Positions 1-8,271 of a stretch of 64,000 nt of DNA are shown piece after piece. Positions within the stretch are counted from its first letter, which is position 1. Every line of letters starts with the position of its first letter. Source of the DNA: Undibacter mobilis (GTDB lineage Bacteria; Pseudomonadota; Alphaproteobacteria; Rhizobiales; Xanthobacteraceae). Position numbers and translations under genes: made by a program. The stretch covers positions 1,536,501 to 1,600,500 of the forward strand of contig NZ_QRGO01000001.1 of the NCBI RefSeq assembly GCF_003367195.1, given 5' to 3'. A model generated the notes under the pieces. That model was not told the DNA's origin. It saw nothing but the letters and a program-made list of their open reading frames with translations, and did no database searches.

Positions 1-52
1 TGCCCCCGACGAAAGTCGAGAGGACGAAAAGTGCGAGAATCGGGCCATCCAT
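1..52 (-). CDS. Possible N-terminus of a membrane permease (partial)
   Basis: An ATG on the minus strand at position 52 opens a frame that runs off the left edge and reads MDGPILALFVLSTFVGG. The short hydrophobic start resembles the first helix of TauE/SafE-type sulfite exporters, but 17 residues cannot settle a family. No clear ribosome binding site is visible. It would be divergent from the SDR that starts at 215, so the 160 bases between them would hold both promoters. Confidence 0.3.
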   Translation of the reverse strand, partial: MDGPILALFVLSTFVGG

Positions 53-214
53 GGTCGCGAGCCCAAGCCGTCTTGAACGGCGCTTGCCAAGGTGCAGTCT
101 TGGATGCCGTCCCGGGTGGATGGCAGCTATCTCACGGGGAGGCTGCATTTCCCCCGTCAAACCGATTATACCATCTGACAAGTCAAAACAAATCAGTCCC
201 GGGGGAAGCACATC
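53..214. promoter_or_regulatory. Intergenic promoter region ahead of the SDR operon
   Basis: About 160 bases without a convincing gene. The segment from 165 to 205 is AT-richer than its surroundings and contains TTATACCATCTGACAAGTC, with CTGA and TCAG half-sites around it, so it is the likely promoter and operator region of the operon starting at 215. A purine-rich GGGGGAAG at 199-206 is the ribosome binding site for that gene. The regulator cannot be named from sequence. Confidence 0.35.
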
Positions 215-964
215 ATGTCCAACACCATCGATCTCAAGGGCCGCTTCGCGGTCGTCACGGGCGGCGCGCAGGGCATCGGCCGGGCCATCGTCGAGCGCTT
301 TCTGGCGTCGGGCGCGGCGGTGGCGATCTGGGATCGCGACGAGCCGCTGGCGAAGAAGACGGCGGGCGAGCTCAAGGGCCGCGTCGAAGTTATTGCCGTT
401 GACGTCACCGATTTTGCCAGCGTCGAGCGCGCACGCGATGCGACGACAAAGGCCTTCGGTCGCATCGACGTCCTGGTCAACAATGCCGGCATCGCCGGCA
501 TGAATACGACCGTGGCGGAATACCCGATCGATGAATGGAAGCGGGTAATGACCATCAATCTCGACAGCCAGTTCTATTGCTGCAAGGCGGTGGTGCCGGG
601 CATGGTTGCGCAGAACTATGGCCGCATCGTCAATATAGCCTCGATCGCCGGCAAGGAAGGCAACCCGAACGCCTCGGCCTATTCGGCGTCGAAGGCCGGC
701 GTCATCGCGCTGACGAAGTCGCTGGCCAAGGAAACGGCCGGCAAGGATATTTCGGTCAACGCCATCACACCGGCGGCGGCGCGCACTGCGATCTTCGATC
801 AGATGACGCAGCAGCATATCGATTTCATGCTGTCCAAGATCCCGCGCGCCCGTTTCGTCAACGTCGATGAAGTTGCGGCGCTGGCGGCGTTCTGCGCTTC
901 GCAGGATTGCTCCTTCACGACCGGCGCGGTGTTCGACATTTCGGGTGGGCGGGCGACCTATTGA
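215..964 (+). CDS. SDR family NAD(P)-dependent oxidoreductase
   Basis: A 249-residue classical short-chain dehydrogenase. The dinucleotide motif TGGAQGIG is at residues 15-22, NNAG at 89-92, and the catalytic Ser143, Tyr156 and Lys160 (YSASK) are all present. The family is close to 3-oxoacyl-ACP reductase/glucose dehydrogenase-like enzymes that interconvert alcohols and ketones; the substrate is not evident. The start at 215 has a GGGGGAAG ribosome site. It is first in a run of same-strand genes ending with a 2-oxoacid dehydrogenase complex and a 2-hydroxyacid dehydrogenase, which suggests a hydroxy- or oxoacid catabolic route. Its stop overlaps the start of the next gene. Confidence 0.85.
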   Translation: MSNTIDLKGRFAVVTGGAQGIGRAIVERFLASGAAVAIWDRDEPLAKKTAGELKGRVEVIAVDVTDFASVERARDATTKAFGRIDVLVNNAGIAGMNTTVAEYPIDEWKRVMTINLDSQFYCCKAVVPGMVAQNYGRIVNIASIAGKEGNPNASAYSASKAGVIALTKSLAKETAGKDISVNAITPAAARTAIFDQMTQQHIDFMLSKIPRARFVNVDEVAALAAFCASQDCSFTTGAVFDISGGRATY

Positions 965-1869
965 TCGACGAGGCAACCCTTCGCCGTCAACGTCTTACCG
1001 GCATCGCACTCATGTGCGGTGCCGTGGCGACATTCTCGTGTCTTGATACGACGGCGAAATACCTCGTTCAGTCCATGGACCCATTGCAGATCACGTGGGC
1101 GCGCTACACCGGCGCGTTCGTGCTGGTGCTGATCTTTCTCAACCCGTTCAAGCGGCCCGGCATGATGGTGACGCAGCGCCCGTTGCTGCAGATCGGCCGG
1201 TCAATACTGCTGCTCGGTTCGTCCGCGCTGAACTTCTTCGCCGTGCGTTATCTTCAACTCGACGAAGCGTTGGCGATTTTGTTTGCAACGCCGTTCCTGG
1301 TCGCGGTGCTTGGCAGCCAGGTCCTCGGTGAACGTGTCGGCTCGCATCGCTGGATTGCCATCGGCATCGGCTTTGTCGGCGTCCTTATTGTGACGCGGCC
1401 CGGAATCGGCGGCATGCATCCTGCGGCGTTGCTCTCGGTCGCAGGCGCCATCTGTTACACGCTGTATTCGGTTTCGACGCGGCTTCTGGCGCGAACGGAC
1501 TCAACCGAGACGACGACGTTTTACACCAACATGGTCGGCGCGGTTGTGCTGACGCCGGTGGTCTACTTCGTCTGGTCAACGCCGCAGAGCATCTTCCTCG
1601 CCTTCCTGATGGGCATGACCGGTTTCTTTGGCGGCTTCGGTCACTATCTTCTGGTGCGCGGCCACCGCCTCGCCCCGGCCTCGACGCTGTCTCCGTTCAT
1701 CTACACGCAGATGGTCTGGACCTCGTCGCTCGGCTTTCTGGTCTTCGGCGACGTGCCCCACTTCTGGACCATTGTGGGCAGCGTTGTCGTTATTGGCTCG
1801 GGCCTCTACCTGCTGCATTACGAGCGAAAGGTGGGCAAGACCATGATCCAGGCCGAAGAAAACCAATAG
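961..1869 (+). CDS. DMT family (EamA) transporter
   Basis: A 302-residue inner-membrane protein with about ten hydrophobic helices arranged as two EamA repeats, as in drug/metabolite transporters. I chose the TTG at 961, which overlaps the SDR stop codon (TTGA) and begins LIDEATLRRQRL; the ATG at 907 lies inside the SDR and would add 18 charged residues of no transporter character, and an ATG at 1012 would cut into the first helix region. Translational coupling to the SDR suggests it moves the substrate or product of the same pathway. The substrate is unknown. Confidence 0.8.
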   Translation: MIDEATLRRQRLTGIALMCGAVATFSCLDTTAKYLVQSMDPLQITWARYTGAFVLVLIFLNPFKRPGMMVTQRPLLQIGRSILLLGSSALNFFAVRYLQLDEALAILFATPFLVAVLGSQVLGERVGSHRWIAIGIGFVGVLIVTRPGIGGMHPAALLSVAGAICYTLYSVSTRLLARTDSTETTTFYTNMVGAVVLTPVVYFVWSTPQSIFLAFLMGMTGFFGGFGHYLLVRGHRLAPASTLSPFIYTQMVWTSSLGFLVFGDVPHFWTIVGSVVVIGSGLYLLHYERKVGKTMIQAEENQ

Positions 1870-1966
1870 GCGGCCTGCCGGAACGGCAGTTGCGGGTCCG
1901 CGGCCATCGAGGCTAAGTTTCGTCCCGACAAAAAATAACAAGCCTTCCGGAATGCGAGGAAATCCC

Positions 1967-3001
1967 ATGGCGACAGCGCAGGATCGCGCGTCCGTGCCCC
2001 CCGGCGCGGGGCTGAACGACGATATCGGCGAGGACAAGCGGCTGGCGATTTATCGCTCGCAGCTCCGCATCCGCGAGGCCGAGCAGCGCGCTTACGATCT
2101 GTTCCTGCAGAACCTGGTCAAGGGCACCAGCCATTTGTCGCTGGGGCAGGAGGCGGTCGCCACCGGCTTTGCCGAGGCGATGCAGAAGGGCGACCTATCG
2201 TTCTGCACGTATCGTGGGCACGCCCACACGCTGGCGCGCGGGGTCTCGGTCGAGAAAGTGCTCGGCGAGCTGATGCAGCGTGACAATGGCCTGATGCGCG
2301 GCAAAGGCGGCTCGATGCATTTGACGTCGGAAGAGCACGGCGTCATGGGCTCCTACGCGATCATCGGCGCGCATCTTCCGATCGCCTGCGGTGCTGCCTG
2401 GCGCGCGCAATACAAAGGCGACAAGGACGTGTCGGTCTGCTTCTTCGGCGACGGCACCACCAATATCGGCGCCTTCCACGAGGCGCTGAACTTTGCGGCG
2501 GTGTGGAAGCTGCCGGTGGTCTTCGTCTGCGAAAACAATCTTTACATGGAATACACGCCGATTGGCGACGTCACGGCGGTGCCGCATCCGGCCGCCGACC
2601 GCGCCGCGTCCTACGGCCTCGAGCGCATCATCATCGACGGCAACGACGCAGACGTCGTCTATCGCACCGCGCAGAAAGCCTATGCGAATGCCCGGGCGGG
2701 CGAGGGGCCGTCGCTGATCGAGGCGCTGACCTATCGCCACAGCGGCCATTCGCGCGCCGACCCGGCCAAGTATCGCCCTGAGGGCGAGCTGGAAAAGTGG
2801 AAGGAGCGCGATCCCATCAAGATCTATCGCGAGCGGCTCAAGCAGTTCGGCGTCGGCGACAAGGTCATCGCCGATATCGACGCGAGCGTTCGCAAGGAAG
2901 TCGACGACGCGACCGAAGCCTGCAAGGCCGCACCAATGCCGCCGCTCGATATCCTCACCACCGATGTCTACGCCGACGGCGGCTGGGCATGGCGCAATTG
3001 A
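1967..3001 (+). CDS. Thiamine diphosphate-dependent dehydrogenase E1, alpha subunit
   Basis: A 344-residue E1-alpha of the pyruvate/acetoin/branched-chain dehydrogenase type, which decarboxylates a 2-oxo acid with thiamine diphosphate. The cofactor motif GDGTTN begins at residue 161 and ends with NN at 190-191. The conserved loop RHSGHSRAD lies in the C-terminal third. The ATG at 1967 is preferred over 1952 because GCGAGGAAA sits just ahead of it. The beta subunit follows after 15 bases and an E2 is three genes on. No dihydrolipoamide dehydrogenase (E3) is in the window, so the E3 would have to come from elsewhere. Acetoin or pyruvate specificity cannot be told from sequence. Confidence 0.9.
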   Translation: MATAQDRASVPPGAGLNDDIGEDKRLAIYRSQLRIREAEQRAYDLFLQNLVKGTSHLSLGQEAVATGFAEAMQKGDLSFCTYRGHAHTLARGVSVEKVLGELMQRDNGLMRGKGGSMHLTSEEHGVMGSYAIIGAHLPIACGAAWRAQYKGDKDVSVCFFGDGTTNIGAFHEALNFAAVWKLPVVFVCENNLYMEYTPIGDVTAVPHPAADRAASYGLERIIIDGNDADVVYRTAQKAYANARAGEGPSLIEALTYRHSGHSRADPAKYRPEGELEKWKERDPIKIYRERLKQFGVGDKVIADIDASVRKEVDDATEACKAAPMPPLDILTTDVYADGGWAWRN

Positions 3002-3016
3002 GAATGAGAAACTGAC

Positions 3017-3997
3017 ATGGCGGAAATCACCTATCGTGACGCGGTGATCCGCGGCATTGCGCAGGAAATGGCGCGCGACAACGATGTCGTCTTCCTGGGC
3101 GAAGATGTGGCCAAGGCCGGCGGCGTATTCAAGGCGACGGTCGGACTCTACGAGCAGTTCGGTCCGTTGCGCGTACGCGATACGCCGATCTCGGAGCAGG
3201 CTATTCTTGGCGCCGCCATGGGCGCGGCGATGACGGGCCTGAAGCCGATCGCCGAAATCATGTTCTCGGACTTCTTCGCGGTGTGTTTCGACTACATCGC
3301 CAATGAGTTTCCGAAGAGCCGCTATATGTCGAACGGCCAGACCAAGTGCCCGCTGGTGGTGCGTACCGGTAACGGCGCCGGCTCGCGCTTCGGGGCCCAG
3401 CACTCTCAAAGTGTCGAGAACTGGTGCATGATGATCCCCGGCCTCAAGGTCGTGGCACCGTCGTCGCCGATCGATGTCATCGGCCTGCTCGCTGCCGCTG
3501 TGCGCGATCCTGATCCGGTGATCTTCCTCGAGCACAAGTCGCTGTACCCGACCAAGGGCGAGGTACCGGACGGGGAGATCGTGGACAGGCTCGGTACCGC
3601 CAAGATCGTGCGCCCGGGCCGCGACGCGACCATTCTCGCGCTGGCCCTGATGGTGCCGCGCGCGGTTGAGGCGGCCAACCGCCTCCAGTCGGAACACGGC
3701 ATCGACTGCGAGGTTGTCGATGTGCGCTCCCTGGTGCCGCTCGACACCCAGACCATTCTCGGTTCGGTGGCGAAGACGCACCGGCTGTTCACGGTCGAGG
3801 AAAATCCGCGGCTGTGCGGCTGGGGCGCGGAAATCGTGTCCATCGTCGCCGACGAGGCCTTCTACGACCTGGACGGCCCGCCGGTGCGCATTACCACCCC
3901 GCATATTCCGCTGCCGGCCGCCGACATTCTTGAAGATATCGTGTTGCCGACACCGGAACGCATCATGGATACCGTGCGGCGCAGTTTGCAGAGCTGA
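3017..3997 (+). CDS. Thiamine diphosphate-dependent dehydrogenase E1, beta subunit
   Basis: A 326-residue E1-beta partner, the normal length for the family. It begins MAEITYRDAVIRG and has the GEDV segment near residue 29 that in the family contains the glutamate activating thiamine diphosphate, followed by a transketolase-type pyrimidine-binding domain and a C-terminal domain with the VDVRSLVPLD segment typical of E1-beta. It starts 15 bases after the alpha subunit and is clearly cotranscribed with it. Together they would form the alpha2-beta2 heterotetramer that acylates the lipoyl group of the E2 encoded at 5666-6826. Confidence 0.9.
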   Translation: MAEITYRDAVIRGIAQEMARDNDVVFLGEDVAKAGGVFKATVGLYEQFGPLRVRDTPISEQAILGAAMGAAMTGLKPIAEIMFSDFFAVCFDYIANEFPKSRYMSNGQTKCPLVVRTGNGAGSRFGAQHSQSVENWCMMIPGLKVVAPSSPIDVIGLLAAAVRDPDPVIFLEHKSLYPTKGEVPDGEIVDRLGTAKIVRPGRDATILALALMVPRAVEAANRLQSEHGIDCEVVDVRSLVPLDTQTILGSVAKTHRLFTVEENPRLCGWGAEIVSIVADEAFYDLDGPPVRITTPHIPLPAADILEDIVLPTPERIMDTVRRSLQS

Positions 3998-4118
3998 CCG
4001 GCAATATCGCGGAGTGAAAATCTGCTATTTCCTGCGGCGACGGTGACGCCGGATTTTGGAACGATAGAATCGGCGTTCGCGGCTCGCGAACAACGAAGCA
4101 GATTAAAAAGGATGGGCT

Positions 4119-5570
4119 ATGTACGAAAACCTTCTCGCTGGTGTTCCGACCGATCTGTGGATCGGCGGCAAATGGAAAAAGGCTTCAGATGGCGGTCGCT
4201 TCGACGTCATCGATCCGGCGACGGAGAAGACCATTGCGTCGGTTGCTAGCGCCACCGTCGACGATGCCATCGCCGCGATCGACGCGGCCGACGCCGCGTT
4301 CCCGGCCTGGGCTGCGAAGAAGCCACGCGAGCGCGCCGAAATCCTGCGCAAGGCCTTCGAGATCATCATGCGCGACGCCGAACGCTTCGCCAAGCTGATC
4401 ACGCTGGAGAACGGCAAGGCGCTCACCGACTCGCGCGGCGAGGTCGCCTATTCGGCGGAGTTCTTCCGCTGGTACGCCGAGGAAGCCGTGCGCAATCTCG
4501 GCCAGCTGTCGACGGCGCCGGCCTCCGGCGCTCGCATTCTCGCCCAGCACAAGCCGGCCGGCATTGCCGTTCTGGTGACGCCGTGGAATTTCCCGGCGGC
4601 GATGGCAACCCGCAAGATCGGTCCGGCGCTCGCCGCCGGCTGCCCGGTGGTGCTCAAGCCCGCCTCCGATACGCCGCTGACCATGCTGGCACTGATGCCG
4701 GCCCTGGAAGAAGCCGGCGTGCCGCCCGGCGTCGTCAACGTCATCCCGTCGCGTTCGTCGGGCAAGGTCGTTTCGGCGATGCTGCATGATCCGCGCGTGC
4801 GGGTCGTGTCCTTCACCGGCTCGACCGAAGTCGGCCGCAAGCTGCTGCACGAGGCCGCCGACCAGGTCCTCAAGCCGGCGATGGAACTCGGCGGCAACGC
4901 GCCGTTCCTCGTGTTCGAGGATGCCGATATCGACGCCGCCATCGAGGGCGCCATGATCGCCAAGATGCGCAACATGGGCGAGGCCTGCACGGCGGCGAAC
5001 CGTTTCTACGTACATGAGAAGGTGCACGACGAGTTCGCCAAGAAGCTTTCGGCCAAAATGAGCGCGCTCAAGATGGGCAACGGTCTCGACGATGGCGTTG
5101 CCGTTGGCCCGCTGGTCAACAAGGAAGGCCGCGACAAGGTCATCGAGCTGGTGGACGATGCGGTGTCGAAGGGCGCCAAGGTGCTAACCGGCGGCAAGGT
5201 GCCGGATGGTCCGGGCTTCTTCTATCCGGCGACCGTCGTCACCAATGTGCCGGATGGCGCCATGATGCTGAACGAGGAAATATTCGGGCCGGTTGCGTCG
5301 ATCCAGACCTTCAAGACCGAGGACGAAGCAATCAAGCGGGCCAACAACACCGAGTATGGTCTCGTCGCCTATCTCTTCACCAAGGACTTGTCGCGCGGCC
5401 TGCGCGTTTCCGAGAAACTCGAGTTCGGCATGATCGGCCTCAACCGCGGTCTCGTCTCCGATCCGGCGGCGCCATTCGGCGGCGTCAAGCAGTCGGGCCT
5501 CGGCCGCGAAGGCGCCCAAGAGGGCATGAAGGAGTTCCTTGAGACGCAGTATATCTCGGTGGCGTGGTAA
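4119..5570 (+). CDS. NAD(P)-dependent succinate-semialdehyde dehydrogenase-like ALDH
   Basis: A 483-residue aldehyde dehydrogenase. The catalytic Cys290 (GEACTAANR) and the general-base Glu256 (MELGGN) are in place, as are the NAD-binding TPWNFP and FTGSTEVG motifs. Overall wording is closest to the GabD class that oxidises succinate semialdehyde to succinate, but related semialdehydes are possible. A ribosome site AAAAAGGATGGG precedes the ATG. It is placed between the E1 and E2 genes of a 2-oxoacid dehydrogenase, which is an uncommon interruption and implies that an aldehyde is an intermediate or by-product of the route. Confidence 0.85.
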   Translation: MYENLLAGVPTDLWIGGKWKKASDGGRFDVIDPATEKTIASVASATVDDAIAAIDAADAAFPAWAAKKPRERAEILRKAFEIIMRDAERFAKLITLENGKALTDSRGEVAYSAEFFRWYAEEAVRNLGQLSTAPASGARILAQHKPAGIAVLVTPWNFPAAMATRKIGPALAAGCPVVLKPASDTPLTMLALMPALEEAGVPPGVVNVIPSRSSGKVVSAMLHDPRVRVVSFTGSTEVGRKLLHEAADQVLKPAMELGGNAPFLVFEDADIDAAIEGAMIAKMRNMGEACTAANRFYVHEKVHDEFAKKLSAKMSALKMGNGLDDGVAVGPLVNKEGRDKVIELVDDAVSKGAKVLTGGKVPDGPGFFYPATVVTNVPDGAMMLNEEIFGPVASIQTFKTEDEAIKRANNTEYGLVAYLFTKDLSRGLRVSEKLEFGMIGLNRGLVSDPAAPFGGVKQSGLGREGAQEGMKEFLETQYISVAW

Positions 5571-5665
5571 CGCGTTTCCCGGGCGTTGCGAATTCTGATG
5601 ATGGAAAAATCCCGGACGCGGTGCATCGTTTGACGCTGCGCCGCGTCTGGAACAAGAGGGTGCGT

Positions 5666-6826
5666 ATGGACGTCCTGATGCCACAACTCGGCGAGACCGT
5701 TGCCGAGGGCAAGATCGTGAAGTGGTTCAAGCAGGCCGGCGACGCCGTCAAGCCGGGCGAGAACCTTTTCGAGATCGAGACTGACAAGACGTCCATGGAA
5801 GTGCCGGCGATTGCCGCTGGTACTCTGTCCGATATCCGCTTCGGTGTCGGCGAAGTCGCCAAGGTCGGCGCGGTGGTGGCGATTATTGCGGGCGGAGGTG
5901 GAGAGGCGCAGGCAAAGCCTGTTGAGGTGAAGCAGGCTGATGCGCCAAAGGCGGCACCTCAACCTCCGTTCGCCCCCGCGAAAGCGGGGGTCCAGAAGTC
6001 CCAGACTCAGAAAGAACTGGGTCCCCGCTTTCGCGGGGACGAACGGACTTCCGATCGAGACTTCGCTTACACCGACATGTCGCCGTGGCGTGAAGTGCGC
6101 ACGCCGGAACGCAATTACGGTCCTGCGAAGCTTGCGACCGGGAGCTATGTCACGCCGCTGGCGCGGCGCCTGGCATCCGAGCGGGGCATCGATCTGACGC
6201 GCTTGTCGGGCTCCGGTCCGCACGGCCGCATTGTCGCCGCCGACATCGACAAGGCGCCGGCAGCAACCGCAGCCGCGCAGGCCGCGGCACAATTCTATTT
6301 GGTTGCCGACGTTGAGATCGGCCGGCTTCTGATCATGCAGAGCGAGGCCCGATCTGCCGGCGCGGAATTCTCCCTCGGCGATTTTGCCGTCAAGGCGTGG
6401 GCGGTGGCACTCCAGCGCGTCATGCCGGCGGCCGGCGGCGGTGTCGGCCTGATCACGCGCGCTGATGGCCACGGTGTGACGAAGATAATCCGTGACGCCG
6501 CGGCGAAGACGCTGACGGCGATTGCCCGTGAGGCCGCAGAGCCGCAGGGCGCGGCGTTGGCGGGAGCGAGCAGCGCCGTTGCCCTGGCAGGCGCCTCTGG
6601 CATTCGCGAGTTCACCGCTGTCGTGACGCCGCCCTTTACCTCGGTGATTGCCGTCGGCCAGCCGCGCCGCGCGCCAATCGAGACTGACGATGGCGGCATC
6701 AAATTCATTGGCTTGATGACGGTCACATTGTCATGTGACCATCGTGCGGTCGACATGGACTTGGCCGCCGATCTCATGACGACGTTCAAATCATTGGTAG
6801 AAAATCCAGTCGCCGCGCTGGTGTAG
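5666..6826 (+). CDS. Dihydrolipoamide acyltransferase E2 with a repeat-derived linker
   Basis: A 386-residue E2. Residues 1-76 are a lipoyl domain with the lipoylated Lys41 (ETDKTS); residues 160-194 are the E1/E3-binding domain (TPLARRLASERGIDL...GSGPHGRI); residues 207-386 are the acyltransferase domain. The ATG at 5666 has an AAGAGGG ribosome site. Two oddities are visible. The active-site motif reads DHRAVDM (His359, Asp363, Met364), where the family normally has HxxxDG. The linker at about 101-126 is encoded by a palindromic repeat (5966-6047). The catalytic domain has shortened loops but no frameshift. It should work with the E1 pair upstream. Confidence 0.82.
   Translation: MDVLMPQLGETVAEGKIVKWFKQAGDAVKPGENLFEIETDKTSMEVPAIAAGTLSDIRFGVGEVAKVGAVVAIIAGGGGEAQAKPVEVKQADAPKAAPQPPFAPAKAGVQKSQTQKELGPRFRGDERTSDRDFAYTDMSPWREVRTPERNYGPAKLATGSYVTPLARRLASERGIDLTRLSGSGPHGRIVAADIDKAPAATAAAQAAAQFYLVADVEIGRLLIMQSEARSAGAEFSLGDFAVKAWAVALQRVMPAAGGGVGLITRADGHGVTKIIRDAAAKTLTAIAREAAEPQGAALAGASSAVALAGASGIREFTAVVTPPFTSVIAVGQPRRAPIETDDGGIKFIGLMTVTLSCDHRAVDMDLAADLMTTFKSLVENPVAALV
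5966..6047. repeat. Palindromic repeat (family A) inserted in frame in the E2 gene
   Basis: An 82-base element whose outer 24 bases form an inverted repeat: CCGTTCGCCCCCGCGAAAGC on the left matches the reverse complement of the right end with one mismatch. Each arm also contains its own small hairpin (CCCCCGCGAAAGCGGGGG and CCCCGCTTTCGCGGGG). In the reading frame of the E2 it encodes peptides PFAPAKAGVQ and LGPRFRGDE, which fall in the flexible linker between lipoyl and E3-binding domains. Related sequences occur at 55044-55103, 56959-57038 and, more distantly, 46301-46393. Confidence 0.85.
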
Positions 6827-6849
6827 AGAAATTCATTCGGAGAAAAATA

Positions 6850-7827
6850 ATGGCGAACGAGAAGCGCGATGTTCTTTTGATCGGTTCCCGCAAGCCGGTG
6901 CTGGTTGGCGGCCTCGAAAGCAAGGTCAACCTGCATCATTATCTCGAGGCCAAGGACAAAAGCGCCTTCATCAAGGAAGTGGGCCCAAAGATCGGCGCCA
7001 TCGCGCTCGCCTACACGCATGACAAGGTCGACGGGCCGTTCCTGTCGCAATTCCCGAATCTGAAGCAGGTGTCGAGCTTTGGCGTCGGCTACGATCACGT
7101 TGACGCCAAATGGGCCGGCGAGCACGGCATTGTCGTCACGAACACACCGGATGTGCTGAACGAGGAGGTCGCGGACACCGCCCTCGGTCTTCTGCTTTGT
7201 ACGTTGCGCGAATTCCCGCAGGCCGACCGCTATGTACGCGCCGGCCAATGGCCGAAGGCGCCGTATCCGTTGACCAAGGCGACGTTGCAGGGCCGCACCG
7301 TCGGCGTTGTTGGCATGGGCCGTATCGGCAAGGCGATCGCCAAGCGTTTGGAAGCGTTCAACGCCAAGGTCGTCTATCACAGCCGCAACCCGCAGGCCGG
7401 CGTCGAGTACAAGTATTATCCCAAGCTGGTCGACATGGCGCGCGATGTCGACACGCTGATGATCATCGTGCCGGGCGGCGCCTCGACCAAGAACCTGATC
7501 AATGCCGAAGTGCTCAAGGCGCTGGGCCCGCAGGGTGTCGTCATCAACATGGCCCGCGGCAGCGTTATCGACGAGCCGGCGCTGATCGAGGCCCTGAAGA
7601 ATCGAACCATCTATTCGGCCGGCCTCGACGTGTTCGTCAACGAGCCGGAGGTGCCGCAGGAACTGATCGACATGGAGCATGTCGTGCTGTTCCCGCATGT
7701 CGGTTCGGCCAGCGAAGCGACCCGCACGGCGATGGATCAATTGGTGGTCGACAACATTCTGGCCTGGGCGGCCGGCAAACCGCCGCTGACGCCGGTGCCC
7801 GAGACCCCGTATCCGCCGAAATGTTGA
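6850..7827 (+). CDS. D-isomer-specific 2-hydroxyacid dehydrogenase
   Basis: A 325-residue cytoplasmic oxidoreductase. The nucleotide motif GMGRIG is at 155-160, and the catalytic triad Arg236 (NMARGS), Glu265 (VNEPE) and His283 (FPHVGS) is complete. The family includes glyoxylate/hydroxypyruvate reductases that interconvert 2-oxo acids and D-2-hydroxy acids with NAD(P)H. It follows the E2 gene after 23 bases with a GGAGAAAA ribosome site, so it is probably the last enzyme of the catabolic operon and may deliver or remove the 2-oxo acid handled by the dehydrogenase complex. Confidence 0.85.
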   Translation: MANEKRDVLLIGSRKPVLVGGLESKVNLHHYLEAKDKSAFIKEVGPKIGAIALAYTHDKVDGPFLSQFPNLKQVSSFGVGYDHVDAKWAGEHGIVVTNTPDVLNEEVADTALGLLLCTLREFPQADRYVRAGQWPKAPYPLTKATLQGRTVGVVGMGRIGKAIAKRLEAFNAKVVYHSRNPQAGVEYKYYPKLVDMARDVDTLMIIVPGGASTKNLINAEVLKALGPQGVVINMARGSVIDEPALIEALKNRTIYSAGLDVFVNEPEVPQELIDMEHVVLFPHVGSASEATRTAMDQLVVDNILAWAAGKPPLTPVPETPYPPKC

Positions 7828-7833
7828 CAGGCC

Positions 7834-8271
7834 ATGCGCGCCGCTCTTTGCCTTGTGACTTTGCTATTTCTACCGGGAACAGCGGCGTATGCCTTTGATT
7901 TTCCGCCGCTCAAGCCGATGGATGAAAAGGGGGTCGAGCCGGCTATACTTGCCGACGTGTTCGGCACCTGGGAGCTTCGCGATGCCAAAGGCAAGAAGCG
8001 CTGCCGGGTGAACTTGCTGAAAGAGATGGCCATTGGCGGCCGTCAGATCGAGGTTGCGCCCGGCTGCAGCAAAGTCTTCCCTGTAATGGGTGATATTGCA
8101 GCGTGGCGGTTGCAGGAAAGCTGGACGATCGATTTAATCGATCCTTTACGCAAAACGCGAATACGCTTTGAGACGCCGGATGAACGCTATATCGCCATCG
8201 GTGACGATAAGGATGTCGCCGACATCGATACTTTTGCTAAAGTTGAAACCAGAACGCCGAAAAAGAAATGA
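7834..8271 (+). CDS. AprI/Inh-type secreted inhibitor domain protein, single domain
   Basis: A 145-residue exported protein. A signal peptide (MRAALCLVTLLFLPGTAAYA) is followed by one domain with the FGTWELRD start and the two cysteines (KKRCRV and APGCSK) that form the disulfide of AprI/Inh metalloprotease inhibitors, small beta-barrels that protect the periplasm from secreted serralysin-type proteases. It starts 6 bases after the hydroxyacid dehydrogenase and overlaps the next gene by ATGA. No protease gene is present nearby, so the true target is unknown; the fold may serve another binding role in this genus. Confidence 0.7.
   Translation: MRAALCLVTLLFLPGTAAYAFDFPPLKPMDEKGVEPAILADVFGTWELRDAKGKKRCRVNLLKEMAIGGRQIEVAPGCSKVFPVMGDIAAWRLQESWTIDLIDPLRKTRIRFETPDERYIAIGDDKDVADIDTFAKVETRTPKKK

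Noticed and set aside
2195..3904. 569-residue open frame antisense to the E1 alpha/beta genes
   Set aside because: It lies wholly opposite two clearly recognisable genes, with Arg/His/Ala/Gly-heavy composition typical of GC-rich antisense frames.
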